DNA of 64,000 nucleotides from Granulicella aggregans (GTDB lineage Bacteria; Acidobacteriota; Terriglobia; Terriglobales; Acidobacteriaceae): positions 806,001 through 870,000 of the forward strand of contig NZ_JAGSYE010000003.1 in the NCBI RefSeq assembly GCF_025685565.1, given 5' to 3'. The stretch's first letter is position 1, and each line of letters begins with the position of its first letter. Of the stretch, positions 39,766 through 49,262 are shown piece after piece. Both the position numbers and the translations under genes were made by a program. The notes under the pieces were generated by a model. It did no database searches. It was given only the letters and a program-made list of their open reading frames with translations, and had not been told where the DNA came from.

Positions 39766-41463
39766 TCAAGGCTTCCAGATATCCGACTTGTAAACACGAG
39801 CGCACGGCTGTCCTGTCGTACAAAGCACAGTCAGCTCCGTCAGGTTCTCCGGATGCTCGCGGACCGCCTTATCGACCGGATCGCCAGCGATCGCGACGAC
39901 GTAGTCCGCCTTCTCCGCCGGCGCGTCGAGTGCCGCCTTCCAGCTGTACCACTCGCCCTCATTGATCGTCTGCTTCAACGGAATCCCAGCCTGCTGGAGC
40001 GCCCCAATGTGGTCGCCATTCGTCATCAGGATCGGCACGCCCACCGGAAACGACTCGATCTGCCTCGCAACTGAGGTCTCAAAGGCCTGCCGCGTCGTCG
40101 CGTTCACCATGCCTTCCTTCAGCACCAGTGGAATCGTTAGCGTCATCACGGCGCAGTTCACGACGGCCAGCGCAATTCCGGCGCGAGGAAGCCACTTCGA
40201 TATTTCTGGCTTCGTTGTCTTCAAATATGAATCAAGCGCCGCCACCGCGATAAACGCAAACAGCACCAGCCCCGGCAGCATCTCCATTCCATAACGCGAG
40301 TTATAAAACGAGTGCGGATAGAGCTGCGGAATAAAGATCGGCACCGACCCATACGACACCGAGTACACATAAAACGGAATCGGCATCCACAGCAGCGTCG
40401 CCGCCCGCTGCGCGCCGGTGAAGCCCTTCTTCAGCGTCAGCCAAAGCCCCGCCAAAGCCGCAGCCAGCAGCACAAATCCCGTCTCCCACATCGCAGCGTC
40501 TACCTGCGACGTCCGTGTATAAAACAGCAGCGCCCATCCCGGGTTATGCCATCCGCGATAGTGTTTCGCTCCGGGGGGCGATGTCTTCTTATCAATCGCC
40601 GCAGCCGAGTAAGGGCCACGCATGAAGTCCAGCGGATCGTGCATGAAGTGCTGGTTGTACCAGAGCCAGAGCACCGGCCCGGCCACCGTAATCACCGTAA
40701 ACAGAAGGAACGCCGGGGTGATCTTTGCGAACAGCTTTCTCGTACGCGCGATCTTCAGCGTCAACACACACCACACGACGGCACCTGCGATCCATCCGTC
40801 GTAGCGCGTCATCACGGCAGCGAAGATCAGCAGCGAGATCACGATCAGCTTCGGCCCAATCGCCTTCGCCAGTGCCGGACGCTGCTTCAAGGGCGCATCG
40901 TCGATCTTATCCATGGCATCGATGCACTCCACCGTGAGCAATGTCAGCCAGATTAACAATGCAAGGAACAGCGGCTCCGTCATCGCCGTCGTCGCAAGAT
41001 AAAGAAGATTCGGATTCAGCAGATAAAACACCGTCGCCGCAAACGCCCACCGCGGCACCAGCATCCTTCGCGCGAGCCGGTAAAACCCAGCCGCGCCGAG
41101 GATGAAGCAGATCAGCGAAGGCCACGCACCGGCCAGGCCGGTCTGCCACCACAACATCCGCTGCACGAACGGCAGCATCAACAGGTGAGGCAGCGGCAGC
41201 CACACTCCGCCGAGCTGCGACAGCCCCGGAGCCCGCGAATCGAGAATTCTTCTGGCGATGCCGAGATGAGCGACCGCATCGCCATAGAGCAATACGTAAC
41301 CGCGAGTGAAGCAAATCAGCAGCGCCATAAAGCCGAGCACCATCGCCATCGAAGCAATCGGCACCGTCTCCTGTCGCGTCGCCGGAATGATCACATTCGA
41401 ATCAACATTGGACGACTCCGACGCCGCTCGAATCAAGTTCTGCCGTACACTTCTTCGCCGCAA
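39766..41463 (-). CDS. Membrane glycosyltransferase of the PMT/GT39-like group
   Basis: The 565-residue protein has about ten membrane helices, with the early GYVLLYGDAVAHLGIARRIL, in which the Asp is placed like the catalytic acidic residue of GT-C enzymes, and a C-terminal soluble part (VGVPILMTNGDHIGALQQAG). Such enzymes use polyprenyl-linked sugars to decorate proteins or lipids. Substrate unknown. The TTG chosen follows AGGAG with 7 bases; a TTG two codons upstream overlaps the PfkB stop. The gene lies directly downstream of the PfkB kinase. Confidence 0.75.
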   Translation of the reverse strand: MRRRSVRQNLIRAASESSNVDSNVIIPATRQETVPIASMAMVLGFMALLICFTRGYVLLYGDAVAHLGIARRILDSRAPGLSQLGGVWLPLPHLLMLPFVQRMLWWQTGLAGAWPSLICFILGAAGFYRLARRMLVPRWAFAATVFYLLNPNLLYLATTAMTEPLFLALLIWLTLLTVECIDAMDKIDDAPLKQRPALAKAIGPKLIVISLLIFAAVMTRYDGWIAGAVVWCVLTLKIARTRKLFAKITPAFLLFTVITVAGPVLWLWYNQHFMHDPLDFMRGPYSAAAIDKKTSPPGAKHYRGWHNPGWALLFYTRTSQVDAAMWETGFVLLAAALAGLWLTLKKGFTGAQRAATLLWMPIPFYVYSVSYGSVPIFIPQLYPHSFYNSRYGMEMLPGLVLFAFIAVAALDSYLKTTKPEISKWLPRAGIALAVVNCAVMTLTIPLVLKEGMVNATTRQAFETSVARQIESFPVGVPILMTNGDHIGALQQAGIPLKQTINEGEWYSWKAALDAPAEKADYVVAIAGDPVDKAVREHPENLTELTVLCTTGQPCARVYKSDIWKP

Positions 41464-41465
41464 CT

Positions 41466-42410
41466 TCAAGCTCCTGCCAACGCGTCTTCAAGATGCGATA
41501 TCTCGCGGAACAACTCAAACCGCTCATTGATCTCTTCGCTCGTCACCGAAGCCAGCCGGTCCGTCCCAAACCGCTCCACCGCGAACGAGCCCATCACGCC
41601 GCCATAGAACATCGCCGTTTTGAAGACCGCAGGCGTAAGCTCCGGCTGCGACGCGATGTACCCATAGAAGCCGCCAGCAAACGAATCGCCCGCTCCCGTC
41701 GGATCCACCACTTCACCCAGCGGAAGGGCCGGTGCACGAAACGGCCGCGAAGCCTTCCCGCCAAACGCACGCTCGCTGAAGTATCCCGTCGCTCCATACT
41801 CGCCATGCTTCACCACCAGCGACTTCGGCCCAAGCTGCATCACCTTCTCCGCAGCCTTCACAGGGTTCTGCTCACCGGAGATCATGCGCGCCTCGCCATC
41901 GTTGATCAGCAGCACGTCCAACACCGCAAGAACCTTATCCAGGTTCGCGCGATGGTCAGCGATCCAGTAGTTCATCGTATCGCCGCACACCAGCTTCACG
42001 TCGGGCATCTGCTGGCGCACCTGCAACTGCAGCACCGGGTCGATGTTCGCCAGGAAGAGGTACTCGCTGTCCTTATACTGCTCAGGAATCTTTGGCGCAA
42101 ACGTCGCGAAGACGTTCAAGTCCGTGCCAAGAGTCTTTGCTTCATTCAGGGTGCCGCTGTACTCGCCGGTCCAGTGAAACGTAAGTCCGTCAGCCCGCTC
42201 GATCCCCTCGGTATCGATCCCGCGGCGCTCGAAGACCGCCTCGTGCTCCGCCGTAAAGTCCTCACCTACGACCCCGATCACGCGCACGTCCGTAAAGTAG
42301 CTGGCAGCCAGCGCAAAGTGCGTCGCCGCCCCGCCCAGGATCTTCGTTCTCTTCCCAGAAGGCGTCTCGATCGAATCGAACGCCACCGAACCTACAACAA
42401 GTATCGACAT
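41466..42410 (-). CDS. PfkB-family sugar kinase
   Basis: The 314-residue kinase of the ribokinase fold has IKxPSG-like ETPSGKRTKILGGAATHFAL near the start and VDPTGAGDSFAGGFYGYIAS, which includes the anion hole and catalytic Asp. The substrate cannot be told, but bacterial relatives act on adenosine, 2-keto sugars or fructose. Its position 31 bases after the MTA phosphorylase, which yields 5-methylthioribose 1-phosphate, makes a role in nucleoside or methylthio-sugar salvage possible; this is inference only. Confidence 0.87.
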   Translation of the reverse strand: MSILVVGSVAFDSIETPSGKRTKILGGAATHFALAASYFTDVRVIGVVGEDFTAEHEAVFERRGIDTEGIERADGLTFHWTGEYSGTLNEAKTLGTDLNVFATFAPKIPEQYKDSEYLFLANIDPVLQLQVRQQMPDVKLVCGDTMNYWIADHRANLDKVLAVLDVLLINDGEARMISGEQNPVKAAEKVMQLGPKSLVVKHGEYGATGYFSERAFGGKASRPFRAPALPLGEVVDPTGAGDSFAGGFYGYIASQPELTPAVFKTAMFYGGVMGSFAVERFGTDRLASVTSEEINERFELFREISHLEDALAGA

Positions 42411-42441
42411 GAAGCTCTCTTTCTAATTGCAACTCAAAGCG

Positions 42442-43302
42442 TTACAGATACTTTCCCAGCAACAACCCCAGCCGCTCCTTCACCGCCTCCGGAATCGCCT
42501 TCTTATCCGTCAAAATCGCGTACTTCAGCGCGTCTGCACAGGCACACTTGCGGTCCGTCGGCATCGCTGCGATCGCCGCCTTCACGACCTTCGTCCCGTT
42601 ATCGGCGTTCTGGTGCAAAACGGCGACCACCTGCTCCACAGTCACGTCATCATGACCCTCGCGCCAGCAGTCGTAGTCGGTCACCATGGCGAGCGTGGCA
42701 TAACAGATCTCCGCCTCGCGAGCCAGCTTGGCCTCCTGCAGATTCGTCATGCCGATCACGTCCGCGCCCCAACTGCGGTACAGGTTCGACTCCGCCCGCG
42801 TAGAAAACTGCGGCCCTTCCATGCACACGTAAGTCCCGCCGTTTTTTCCAACAACACCGACCTCGGCGCAAGCCTTCTCGAACACGCCGCGAACCGTCGC
42901 GCACACCGGATCGCCAAACGCCACATGGCCCACGATGCCATCGCCAAAGAACGTCCCTACGCGCGCAAACGTGCGATCGATGAACTGGTCTGGAATCACA
43001 AAGTCTGTCGGCTTATGCTCTTCCTTCAGCGACCCAACAGCCGACACCGAAAGAATCCGCTCCACGCCCAGCATCTTCATCGCGTAGATGTTCGCGCGAA
43101 AGTTCAGCTCGCTCGGAAGAATGCGATGCCCCCGCCCATGCCTCGCCAGAAACGCGACGCTGCGACCATCCAACTCACCCAGCACAAACGCATCCGAAGG
43201 CGCTCCAAACGGCGTTTCTACAATCTCTTCACGAACATTCGTTAGCCCGGACATGCCATACAAACCGCTGCCGCCAATAATGCCAATCTCTGCCTTCTGC
43301 AA
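42442..43302 (-). CDS. mtnP: S-methyl-5'-thioadenosine phosphorylase
   Basis: The 286-residue phosphorylase has IGIIGGSGLYGMSG at the N-terminus, phosphate-binding ARHGRGHRILPSELNFRANI, MEGPQFSTRAESNLYRSWGA and DVIGMTNLQEAKLAREAEIC, which contains the nucleobase pocket Asn-region of MTAP. It splits methylthioadenosine into adenine and methylthioribose 1-phosphate for methionine salvage. It is followed by the PfkB kinase. The length is usual for the MTAP subfamily. Very confident. Confidence 0.92.
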   Translation of the reverse strand: MQKAEIGIIGGSGLYGMSGLTNVREEIVETPFGAPSDAFVLGELDGRSVAFLARHGRGHRILPSELNFRANIYAMKMLGVERILSVSAVGSLKEEHKPTDFVIPDQFIDRTFARVGTFFGDGIVGHVAFGDPVCATVRGVFEKACAEVGVVGKNGGTYVCMEGPQFSTRAESNLYRSWGADVIGMTNLQEAKLAREAEICYATLAMVTDYDCWREGHDDVTVEQVVAVLHQNADNGTKVVKAAIAAMPTDRKCACADALKYAILTDKKAIPEAVKERLGLLLGKYL

Positions 43303-43348
43303 TGAACTGCTCTCCTTCTGCTCTTTTGCTCTTCTATCTATAGATCCG

Positions 43349-44986
43349 TCAGTGAGTATATCGTCCGGCCAGAGCCGCTTTCATCACGCCGAACTGCCCC
43401 ATGATGCGCACCAAGGACATCGCTGGCCCCATCTCGTTCACGCCCGCCACCTGCAGCGGCCCGCTGGACTGCACCTCTTCCACGCCGTCCCGAAGCTTTC
43501 GCGCCAGCGCTAGATCGAAGCCCTCGGCCACAAACACCTGGTCGTCCTTCAACGAGATGAGCACATCGCCCTCGTTGGTCGAGTACACCTGCTCGTCGTC
43601 GCCAACCTCATCCTTTTCGCGCCGCTTCAAACCGGAGTACTTTCTTGCCAGTTGCGCCGCGTAAATCCGCATAAACGACCGCGCCGAATCCTCGTTCTCC
43701 CACTTCGAGTAGTAGAAAATGCCCAGCGAAGCGGGTGTCTCTTTCTGCGCCGCCGTTGCACTCTTGCGCTGCGCCGCATAGTAGATTCCACCCTTCCACG
43801 CCGGCGAAAGCGCCGCGGCAATCTGCTGGCCGCCAAACAACTCGGCGATGATCCGCACATCCAGCTCACCCATCACGCCCTCGTCATACGGCGTGTACTC
43901 GGCATCAATCAGCGGATGGATATCCGGCATCCGCAACACCGGCACCGGCGTGTGCGCGAGATACGCATCCGGATGAATAATCTCGAAGCTCGACGAAGGC
44001 GGCCGGCTCAACACGCCCGCAAACGCCGCATCACTTCCCGCCTTCACCAGGACACGATGCTCAAACGCCAGCCCATCGCCATAAGGAAACAGCAGCGACT
44101 TCTGCAACAGCAGTGGAGCCCGCGCCAGCAGTGGCGATCCTCCCGTGTCCTCGGTCATCTCCTTCAGCTTCGGCCCCATGTCCGGCGCATCGGCAATCGT
44201 CTTGCCGGAGTCCTTCAGCCCGTAGTCGACGAAGACCGCCATCGCCTGGCCTTCGGTCACGGCCTCGCGCGCCGTATCGCCCTCGTCCGTCTGGATGTGA
44301 TCGACATCCTCAGCATGCGTCTTCGCGATCCCCTTCGGCCCAACCTCCGACCACTTCGAAAGATCTACCTTCTGATCCTGCAGCGCATGCGTCAGTTCAT
44401 GCGCCAGCACAGACTTCTGCTCATCCGGAGCGATCCAGTCCAGCAGATTCACCGTCTTCGTCTTGTCGTCGTAGTAGCCGGCGATCTGCTCCGTCAGCAA
44501 CGAGACCAGGAACGTCTGCAGATGAAAGTCGCGATCCAACAGACCAAACTTCTTCAGAACGATTTCAGACCGTTCCAGCCGCTTCGTGCTCTCGTCCTTA
44601 TCGAACCGCTCACGCAGGAACTTGTTCACCTCATCGCGTGAGATCAGCGTCCGCTTTACGCTGTGCTCGATCGGCAGCTTGGAGTCCTTGCTGGCAAACG
44701 CCAGAATCTCGTCGACGGACTTGAACAGCTCCTTCGCCTGATCCTTGGTCATCCGGGTCTCACCCGTAGCGGCGTCCTTCTTGTCTTTATCAGCAGCAAC
44801 CGATCCCATGAGGGCAATCTTGCTTAAGGGCACGGCTTCAACCGTGCCATATCCGCTCTCTAAAATCTGCGGCTTTAGCCGCTGAGGTACGCTTTGCCCT
44901 ACAGCCGAACCAGATGCAGCGCTCGCCACCAGCAGCACCGCCGCCCACCCACCACCCAGCTTCAACCCAGCCATACGCCTCCGCAT
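43349..44986 (-). CDS. Secreted zinc metalloprotease candidate (HExxH)
   Basis: A 545-residue protein with an N-terminal signal-like hydrophobic segment (GGWAAVLLVASAASGSAVG). The gluzincin-type motif SVLAHELTHALQDQKVDL supplies the HExxH, and EAVTEGQAMAVFVDYGL may supply the third ligand Glu. A DUF6782-like group of acidobacterial proteins looks similar, but I am unsure. Residues about 30 to 55, just after the signal, are encoded by a dispersed repeat (GQSVPQRLKPQILESGYG), which also occurs outside genes in this window. Start: GTG-ATG in tandem, the ATG is used. It diverges from ygfZ with 47 bases between. Confidence 0.72.
   Translation of the reverse strand: MRRRMAGLKLGGGWAAVLLVASAASGSAVGQSVPQRLKPQILESGYGTVEAVPLSKIALMGSVAADKDKKDAATGETRMTKDQAKELFKSVDEILAFASKDSKLPIEHSVKRTLISRDEVNKFLRERFDKDESTKRLERSEIVLKKFGLLDRDFHLQTFLVSLLTEQIAGYYDDKTKTVNLLDWIAPDEQKSVLAHELTHALQDQKVDLSKWSEVGPKGIAKTHAEDVDHIQTDEGDTAREAVTEGQAMAVFVDYGLKDSGKTIADAPDMGPKLKEMTEDTGGSPLLARAPLLLQKSLLFPYGDGLAFEHRVLVKAGSDAAFAGVLSRPPSSSFEIIHPDAYLAHTPVPVLRMPDIHPLIDAEYTPYDEGVMGELDVRIIAELFGGQQIAAALSPAWKGGIYYAAQRKSATAAQKETPASLGIFYYSKWENEDSARSFMRIYAAQLARKYSGLKRREKDEVGDDEQVYSTNEGDVLISLKDDQVFVAEGFDLALARKLRDGVEEVQSSGPLQVAGVNEMGPAMSLVRIMGQFGVMKAALAGRYTH
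44823..44900. repeat. Dispersed repeat with GGGCACGxCTTxAxCCGTGCC hairpin, copy 2 (inside a gene)
   Basis: The unit has GGGCACGGCTTCAACCGTGCC and then GCGGCTTTAGCCGCTGAGG, matching 25266-25340 apart from the spacer between the two hairpin parts. It lies in frame in the metalloprotease gene, right behind the signal peptide, and would be translated as GQSVPQRLKPQILESGYG and following. Confidence 0.75.
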
Positions 44987-45033
44987 CACTCGCTATAATC
45001 AGTGTACGCAGTGTCTTTCCTGCGTGTCCGCTT

Positions 45034-46050
45034 ATGACAGCTATCGCCTCCCCGCCCGCACAATCCGCAACCGCGCAGCAGCAGCTCACCGCGCTGCTCG
45101 AAGCCTCTGCCGTCGCACCACTCTCAAGCATCGGCTGGATCAAGTTGACGGGCGACGATCGCGTCCGCTGGCTCAACGGGATGACGACCAACTCCATCCA
45201 GGCGCTCGCGTCCGGCGAGATGAACTACAACTTCTTCCTGTCCTCGCAAGGCCGAATCCAGGGCGATGCCGTCGCCCTCGCGCTCGACAACAGCATCCTG
45301 CTCGGAACCGCCGCTGACCGGGTTCCCGCGCTCATGGAGCTCCTCGACCGCTTCATCATCATGGACGACGTCGAACTCGCCCAGCATCCCAGCTTCGGCC
45401 TCGTCGTCGCGGGCCCTCAAGCTGCATCAACACTTGCAGCCGTAGGCATCGCAACGAACGACCTTGCACCGCTTCACTTCACGGCAATCGACGACTGGCG
45501 CGGCCACAAGGTCGCCATCCTCCACTCCCACAGTCCCCTCGTGCCACGCATCGAACTCTGGGCCGAATCGCCTGACACCATCGCGCAGATCACCGAGGCC
45601 GTCATCGCCAGCGGCGCAGCACTCGTGGGTGACGAAGCCCTCAACCACCTCCGCCTCCTCGAAGGCACGCCCCTCTACGGCACGGACATCCGCGACAAGG
45701 AGCTCCCCCAGGAGACCGCCCAGACCCGCGCTCTGCACTTCGCCAAGGGCTGCTATCTCGGCCAGGAGATCGTCGAGCGCATCCGCTCGCGCGGCAACGT
45801 CCATCGCACCTTCCACGCCTTTCAACTCACAGGCGATCTCCCCGCCGCCAGCACCGTCCTCGAAGTCGACGGCAAGCCGGTCGGCGAGCTAACCAGCGTC
45901 GCAGCCATTCCGTTAGCGTCCGGCCCCATGAACCTCGCCCTCGGTTACATCCGCCGCGAGGCCCTCGAACGCAATCTCGCCATCGCGTATCCCGGCGGCA
46001 CGGCACAACCCGTCACCACCCCCATTACGATCTCCGAAAGGAACGTCTGA
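45034..46050 (+). CDS. ygfZ: YgfZ/GcvT-family folate-binding protein
   Basis: The 338-residue protein has the YgfZ signature KGCYLGQEIVERIRSRGNV and the N-terminal GIKLTGDDRVRWLNGMTTN-like part (WIKLTGDDRVRWLNGMTTN). YgfZ uses tetrahydrofolate in the assembly or repair of Fe-S clusters. The ATG at MTAIASPPAQ follows a TATAAT at 44994-44999 that could be the -10 box; the frame is open upstream, but only across this promoter. The signal peptidase gene starts 3 bases after the stop. Confidence 0.87.
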   Translation: MTAIASPPAQSATAQQQLTALLEASAVAPLSSIGWIKLTGDDRVRWLNGMTTNSIQALASGEMNYNFFLSSQGRIQGDAVALALDNSILLGTAADRVPALMELLDRFIIMDDVELAQHPSFGLVVAGPQAASTLAAVGIATNDLAPLHFTAIDDWRGHKVAILHSHSPLVPRIELWAESPDTIAQITEAVIASGAALVGDEALNHLRLLEGTPLYGTDIRDKELPQETAQTRALHFAKGCYLGQEIVERIRSRGNVHRTFHAFQLTGDLPAASTVLEVDGKPVGELTSVAAIPLASGPMNLALGYIRREALERNLAIAYPGGTAQPVTTPITISERNV

Positions 46051-46053
46051 GAG

Positions 46054-46830
46054 ATGGCTGAACGACAGGCAGCGAAAGATCCCCGGGTGAGCGAGAGCGG
46101 CTTGAGCTTCATCGCTTCGTACCTGACACTAGCAGCAGTCTGGCTCTTCGTCATCACGTACGTCTTTCAAAACTTCTTCATTCCGTCGTCCTCCATGGCG
46201 AGCACCTTGCTTGTAGGCGATCACGTTCTCGTCGAGCGCGAGATGCTGGCTCCCGCGACAAAAGGTGCTTCCTTCCTTCCATACCGCGAGGTCAAGCGGG
46301 GCGACGTCATCGTCTTCTACAAGCCACTCGAAGAGAATGGCTCCCACATGCCTCTCGTCAAGCGAGTGATCGCCATCCCCGGCGACCGCATCCACCTTCG
46401 CAACGGCGTCGTCTTCCTCAACGGAGTCGCCCAGAGCGAGGCTTACGTCGCAAAGCCCGATCCGAACCGCCCCTACGATTCGTACGTGAATGACTTCCCG
46501 TCGGTCACCGCAGACACCGAACCGGGTGTCTCAGCACAGTGGTCGCTCGCAATTCCCTCAGCCATGGAAGGCGAGGACATCGTCGTCCCGCCCGGCAAGT
46601 ACTTCGCCATGGGGGACAACCGCACCAACAGCCTTGATAGCCGCTACTGGGGATTCGTTCCGCGGGAGAACATCATTGGCCGGCCGCTGCTTGTCTACTG
46701 GTCGATCAACGTTCGGGAGGTAAGCGACACCGACGTCGCTTTGACCGCACAAGCGCAGTCCACAGTTCACGAGCTTCTTCACTTCTTCAGCGACACTCGA
46801 TGGAGCAGAACACTTCATCGAGTCCAATGA
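46054..46830 (+). CDS. lepB: Signal peptidase I
   Basis: The 258-residue membrane peptidase has the catalytic Ser in IPSSSMASTLLVGDHVLVE, the catalytic Lys in MPLVKRVIAIPGDRIHL and the box E-like GDNRTNSLDSRYWGFVP. One membrane helix (LAAVWLFVITYVFQNFF) anchors it, and the active site faces the periplasm. It removes signal peptides from exported proteins, several of which are encoded in this window. It follows ygfZ by 3 bases and is likely cotranscribed. Confidence 0.94.
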   Translation: MAERQAAKDPRVSESGLSFIASYLTLAAVWLFVITYVFQNFFIPSSSMASTLLVGDHVLVEREMLAPATKGASFLPYREVKRGDVIVFYKPLEENGSHMPLVKRVIAIPGDRIHLRNGVVFLNGVAQSEAYVAKPDPNRPYDSYVNDFPSVTADTEPGVSAQWSLAIPSAMEGEDIVVPPGKYFAMGDNRTNSLDSRYWGFVPRENIIGRPLLVYWSINVREVSDTDVALTAQAQSTVHELLHFFSDTRWSRTLHRVQ

Positions 46831-46893
46831 GTTCCAAGCGCTGCACTCATCATGCTTCACGCAGCATCATCAAGCCCTCCCGAAAGAGAAATC

Positions 46894-47562
46894 ATGCCCG
46901 AGCAAAACAAGCCCTTCGTCATCACCGACCGCCGCAAGTTCACCCTCGACGGCGAGCCCCGCCCCGACGCCGACCCATCGCCCGAAAAAGTCCGTCCCAT
47001 CGTCCCGCCGGCTGAAGCGCCCGTAGAATCCAGCGCCCGCGTCATCCCACAGCCGATCGCGGAAGCTCCGCGGGCCGTGGCCGCTTCGCCTGAGACTGAA
47101 GCTGCTAACGACTTCGCCGACGAAGACCCCAACCAGCCCCCGGCCCCCACAGCCGAGCAGATGGAGCAGTCCCGCATCGCGTTCGATGCCACCGCAGAAC
47201 GCCTCGACATCGCCATTCGCTCCGCCAATCCCGGCATGGAGCAGCTCCCGAAGATGTCCTTCGAGCGCCTCGTCCAGTCCGTCTACATGACCGCCATCAT
47301 GCAGCTTGGCGGCAACACCCCCGAAGGCCAGAAGCCGCAGGTCGACCTGCTCGGCGCAAAGCAGAGCATCGACATGCTCACGGTCATCGCGGATAAGACC
47401 GCAGCCAGCCTGACGCTCGACGAACAGCAACTCATCGACAGCGCCCTCTTCGAGCTCCGCCTCGCCTTCCTGGACATCACCCAGGCGCTGGCCCGCACCG
47501 CACAGAAGCCCCAACCACCCGCGCCCGGCACTCCCGGCTTCGGCCCCAGCATCGTCCGGTAA
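46894..47562 (+). CDS. DUF1844-domain protein
   Basis: The 222-residue protein has a Pro/Ala/Glu-rich, probably unstructured first half (to about residue 110) and a conserved C-terminal DUF1844 part: PKMSFERLVQSVYMTAIMQL, then VDLLGAKQSIDMLTVIADK and ALFELRLAFLDITQALA. This is a helical domain common in Acidobacteria and Deltaproteobacteria with unknown role. No signal peptide. The ATG at MPEQNKPFVITDRR follows GAAAGAGAAATC. The gene follows lepB on the same strand. Confidence 0.85.
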   Translation: MPEQNKPFVITDRRKFTLDGEPRPDADPSPEKVRPIVPPAEAPVESSARVIPQPIAEAPRAVAASPETEAANDFADEDPNQPPAPTAEQMEQSRIAFDATAERLDIAIRSANPGMEQLPKMSFERLVQSVYMTAIMQLGGNTPEGQKPQVDLLGAKQSIDMLTVIADKTAASLTLDEQQLIDSALFELRLAFLDITQALARTAQKPQPPAPGTPGFGPSIVR

Positions 47563-47569
47563 CCGAGTT

Positions 47570-47595
47570 TGTCATTCCCGAAGGGAATCGGCGTT
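47570..47595. repeat. Short palindromic repeat TGTCATTCCCGxAGGGAATC, copy 2
   Basis: TGTCATTCCCGAAGGGAATC followed by GGCGTT. It lies 7 bases after the DUF1844 stop, and has the same sequence as copy 1 at 39681 except for two bases. Confidence 0.55.
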
Positions 47596-47636
47596 CAGCT
47601 CTTCTCAATCCCTTTCCCTTGGCCCTTTCTTCCTGA

Positions 47637-48491
47637 ATGAAAGCTACTCTTACCTTCCTCGGCACCGGCACTTCGATGGGCGTCCCCACGCTGGGGTGCG
47701 GGTGCGCCGTCTGCACCTCCGCCGTCACGCCACCGCCCGCCGGAGACCCGCGCAACCGCCGAACCCGCCCCTCCGTACACATCGCCTGGCATAGCGATGG
47801 CCCCGACAGTTACACAGACCACGCCGTCCTCATCGATACCGGCCCCGACTTCCACGCCCAGGCCATCCGCGAGCGCGTCACCCACGTCGACGCCGTCTTC
47901 TTCACCCACCCCCACGCCGACCACATCCTCGGGATGGACGACCTTCGGCCGCTCACCTTCGCACTCGTCGACCCGCTCCCCCTCTACGCCGACGACCAGA
48001 CCGCCGCCACCATCGAACGCGTCTTCGACTACACCTTCCGCCCGCCTTCAAGGGGTACAACGATCGCCCGGGTAAAGCTCAACCGGTTCACCGAAGCGTA
48101 CGAGGCAATCCACCTCTTCGGGGCCAGCTTCCAACGCATCCCCGTGAACCATGGCAACCTCGTCATCAGCGGCTACCGCTTCGGCTCCGCAGCGTACCTG
48201 ACAGACATGAGCTCCATCCCGCAAGCAAGCCTTGCGCAGCTCCAGAATCTCGACATCCTCATTCTCGACGCCCTCCGCCACACTCCGCACCCCACTCACT
48301 CCAACGTCGAGAACTCCCTCAAGATCGTCGACCAGCTCAAGCCCAAACGCGCCTTCTTCACCCACATGGGCCACGACCTCGACCACGCCGCCACCGACGC
48401 CACGCTCCCCCCGCACGTGCGTCTGGCCTACGACGGCCTGAAGCTGGACTTCGACCTAACACCTCATATCACCGCCGAGGAAATCGCATGA
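47637..48491 (+). CDS. MBL-fold metallo-hydrolase (PhnP-like)
   Basis: The 284-residue protein has FLGTGTSMGVPTLGCGCAVC at the N-terminus, with Cys residues as in PhnP that bind an extra zinc, and the metal motif VFFTHPHADHILGMDDLRPL, followed by HGNLVISGYRFGSAAYLTD and the later THMGHDLDH. PhnP hydrolyses cyclic phosphodiesters in phosphonate breakdown, but relatives vary; no phn gene is nearby. The stop overlaps the next start by 4 bases (ATGA). Confidence 0.87.
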   Translation: MKATLTFLGTGTSMGVPTLGCGCAVCTSAVTPPPAGDPRNRRTRPSVHIAWHSDGPDSYTDHAVLIDTGPDFHAQAIRERVTHVDAVFFTHPHADHILGMDDLRPLTFALVDPLPLYADDQTAATIERVFDYTFRPPSRGTTIARVKLNRFTEAYEAIHLFGASFQRIPVNHGNLVISGYRFGSAAYLTDMSSIPQASLAQLQNLDILILDALRHTPHPTHSNVENSLKIVDQLKPKRAFFTHMGHDLDHAATDATLPPHVRLAYDGLKLDFDLTPHITAEEIA

Positions 48492-49258
48492 GACGATGCT
48501 TCTGCGCCCTCGTTCTCTCCCTCGTGACCTCCGGCCAATGCTGCGTCGCGCAGAGAGCGAAACTTCTTCTGCCGGAAACCAAACGCGAAGTCTCCGTGAC
48601 ACTGACGAAACCCGTTGAGCGAGGCTCTTTCCGCACAGTAACGATTGTTTCAAATGGAAGATCAGTTTCGCTGATGCCAAAAAACTCTGTCATCCAAATT
48701 CCCGATGGTGCTGGAGAAAAACTGGCAAGAGGAGTTTGGACCGACATTCCCGGCCTGAAGCTGCACCCTTCGCGTTGCTTCCTGACTGGCAGCTACTCTA
48801 TCGACTCCCAATCGCACACGTTGTTGTTTTTTCTCGGAGAAGCCGGTATCGGAGCTGCTCCGGTCTTCATCGTAGGCTTCTCTGACGACGGCCAGCCCTT
48901 CAAAATCCTTGATCAAACCGAATTGGACGTGACCTCTCTTCAGCCGTCCCCCGATGGCGTCTTCATTGTCGGCAAAACAAGTCTCTCCGAGGTGATGGCG
49001 GGCGACGGAGGCAAAGGTTCAAAGAAGCCATACGCCACAACCTACGACCCCTTCTCGGTCTATCTCGTGCGTCCATCCGGTCCCGCGGTCTATTCCCTGG
49101 AAGCATCCCGGGCCTATAACGAGAAGCATTATGTTTGGGTTGGGCCGCATATTCGCGAGGACTATGCCGTCCTCTACAACATGCCCGGACACTCCAAGCT
49201 TTTAGGCGCACCTGCCTCAAAGGTCAGCGAGCTCCTTGCTCATGCGGGAGTTAGATAG
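48488..49258 (+). CDS. Secreted protein of unknown function
   Basis: The 256-residue protein has a signal peptide (RRCFCALVLSLVTSGQCCVA) and a beta-rich mature part with no motif I recognise; WTDIPGLKLHPSRCFLTGSY and SVYLVRPSGPAVYSLEASRA look like propeller or sandwich repeats. Its codon use seems slightly less GC-rich than its neighbours. The start overlaps the MBL hydrolase by 4 bases. The next gene begins 4 bases after its stop. Confidence 0.7.
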   Translation: MRRCFCALVLSLVTSGQCCVAQRAKLLLPETKREVSVTLTKPVERGSFRTVTIVSNGRSVSLMPKNSVIQIPDGAGEKLARGVWTDIPGLKLHPSRCFLTGSYSIDSQSHTLLFFLGEAGIGAAPVFIVGFSDDGQPFKILDQTELDVTSLQPSPDGVFIVGKTSLSEVMAGDGGKGSKKPYATTYDPFSVYLVRPSGPAVYSLEASRAYNEKHYVWVGPHIREDYAVLYNMPGHSKLLGAPASKVSELLAHAGVR

Positions 49259-49262
49259 TCCG

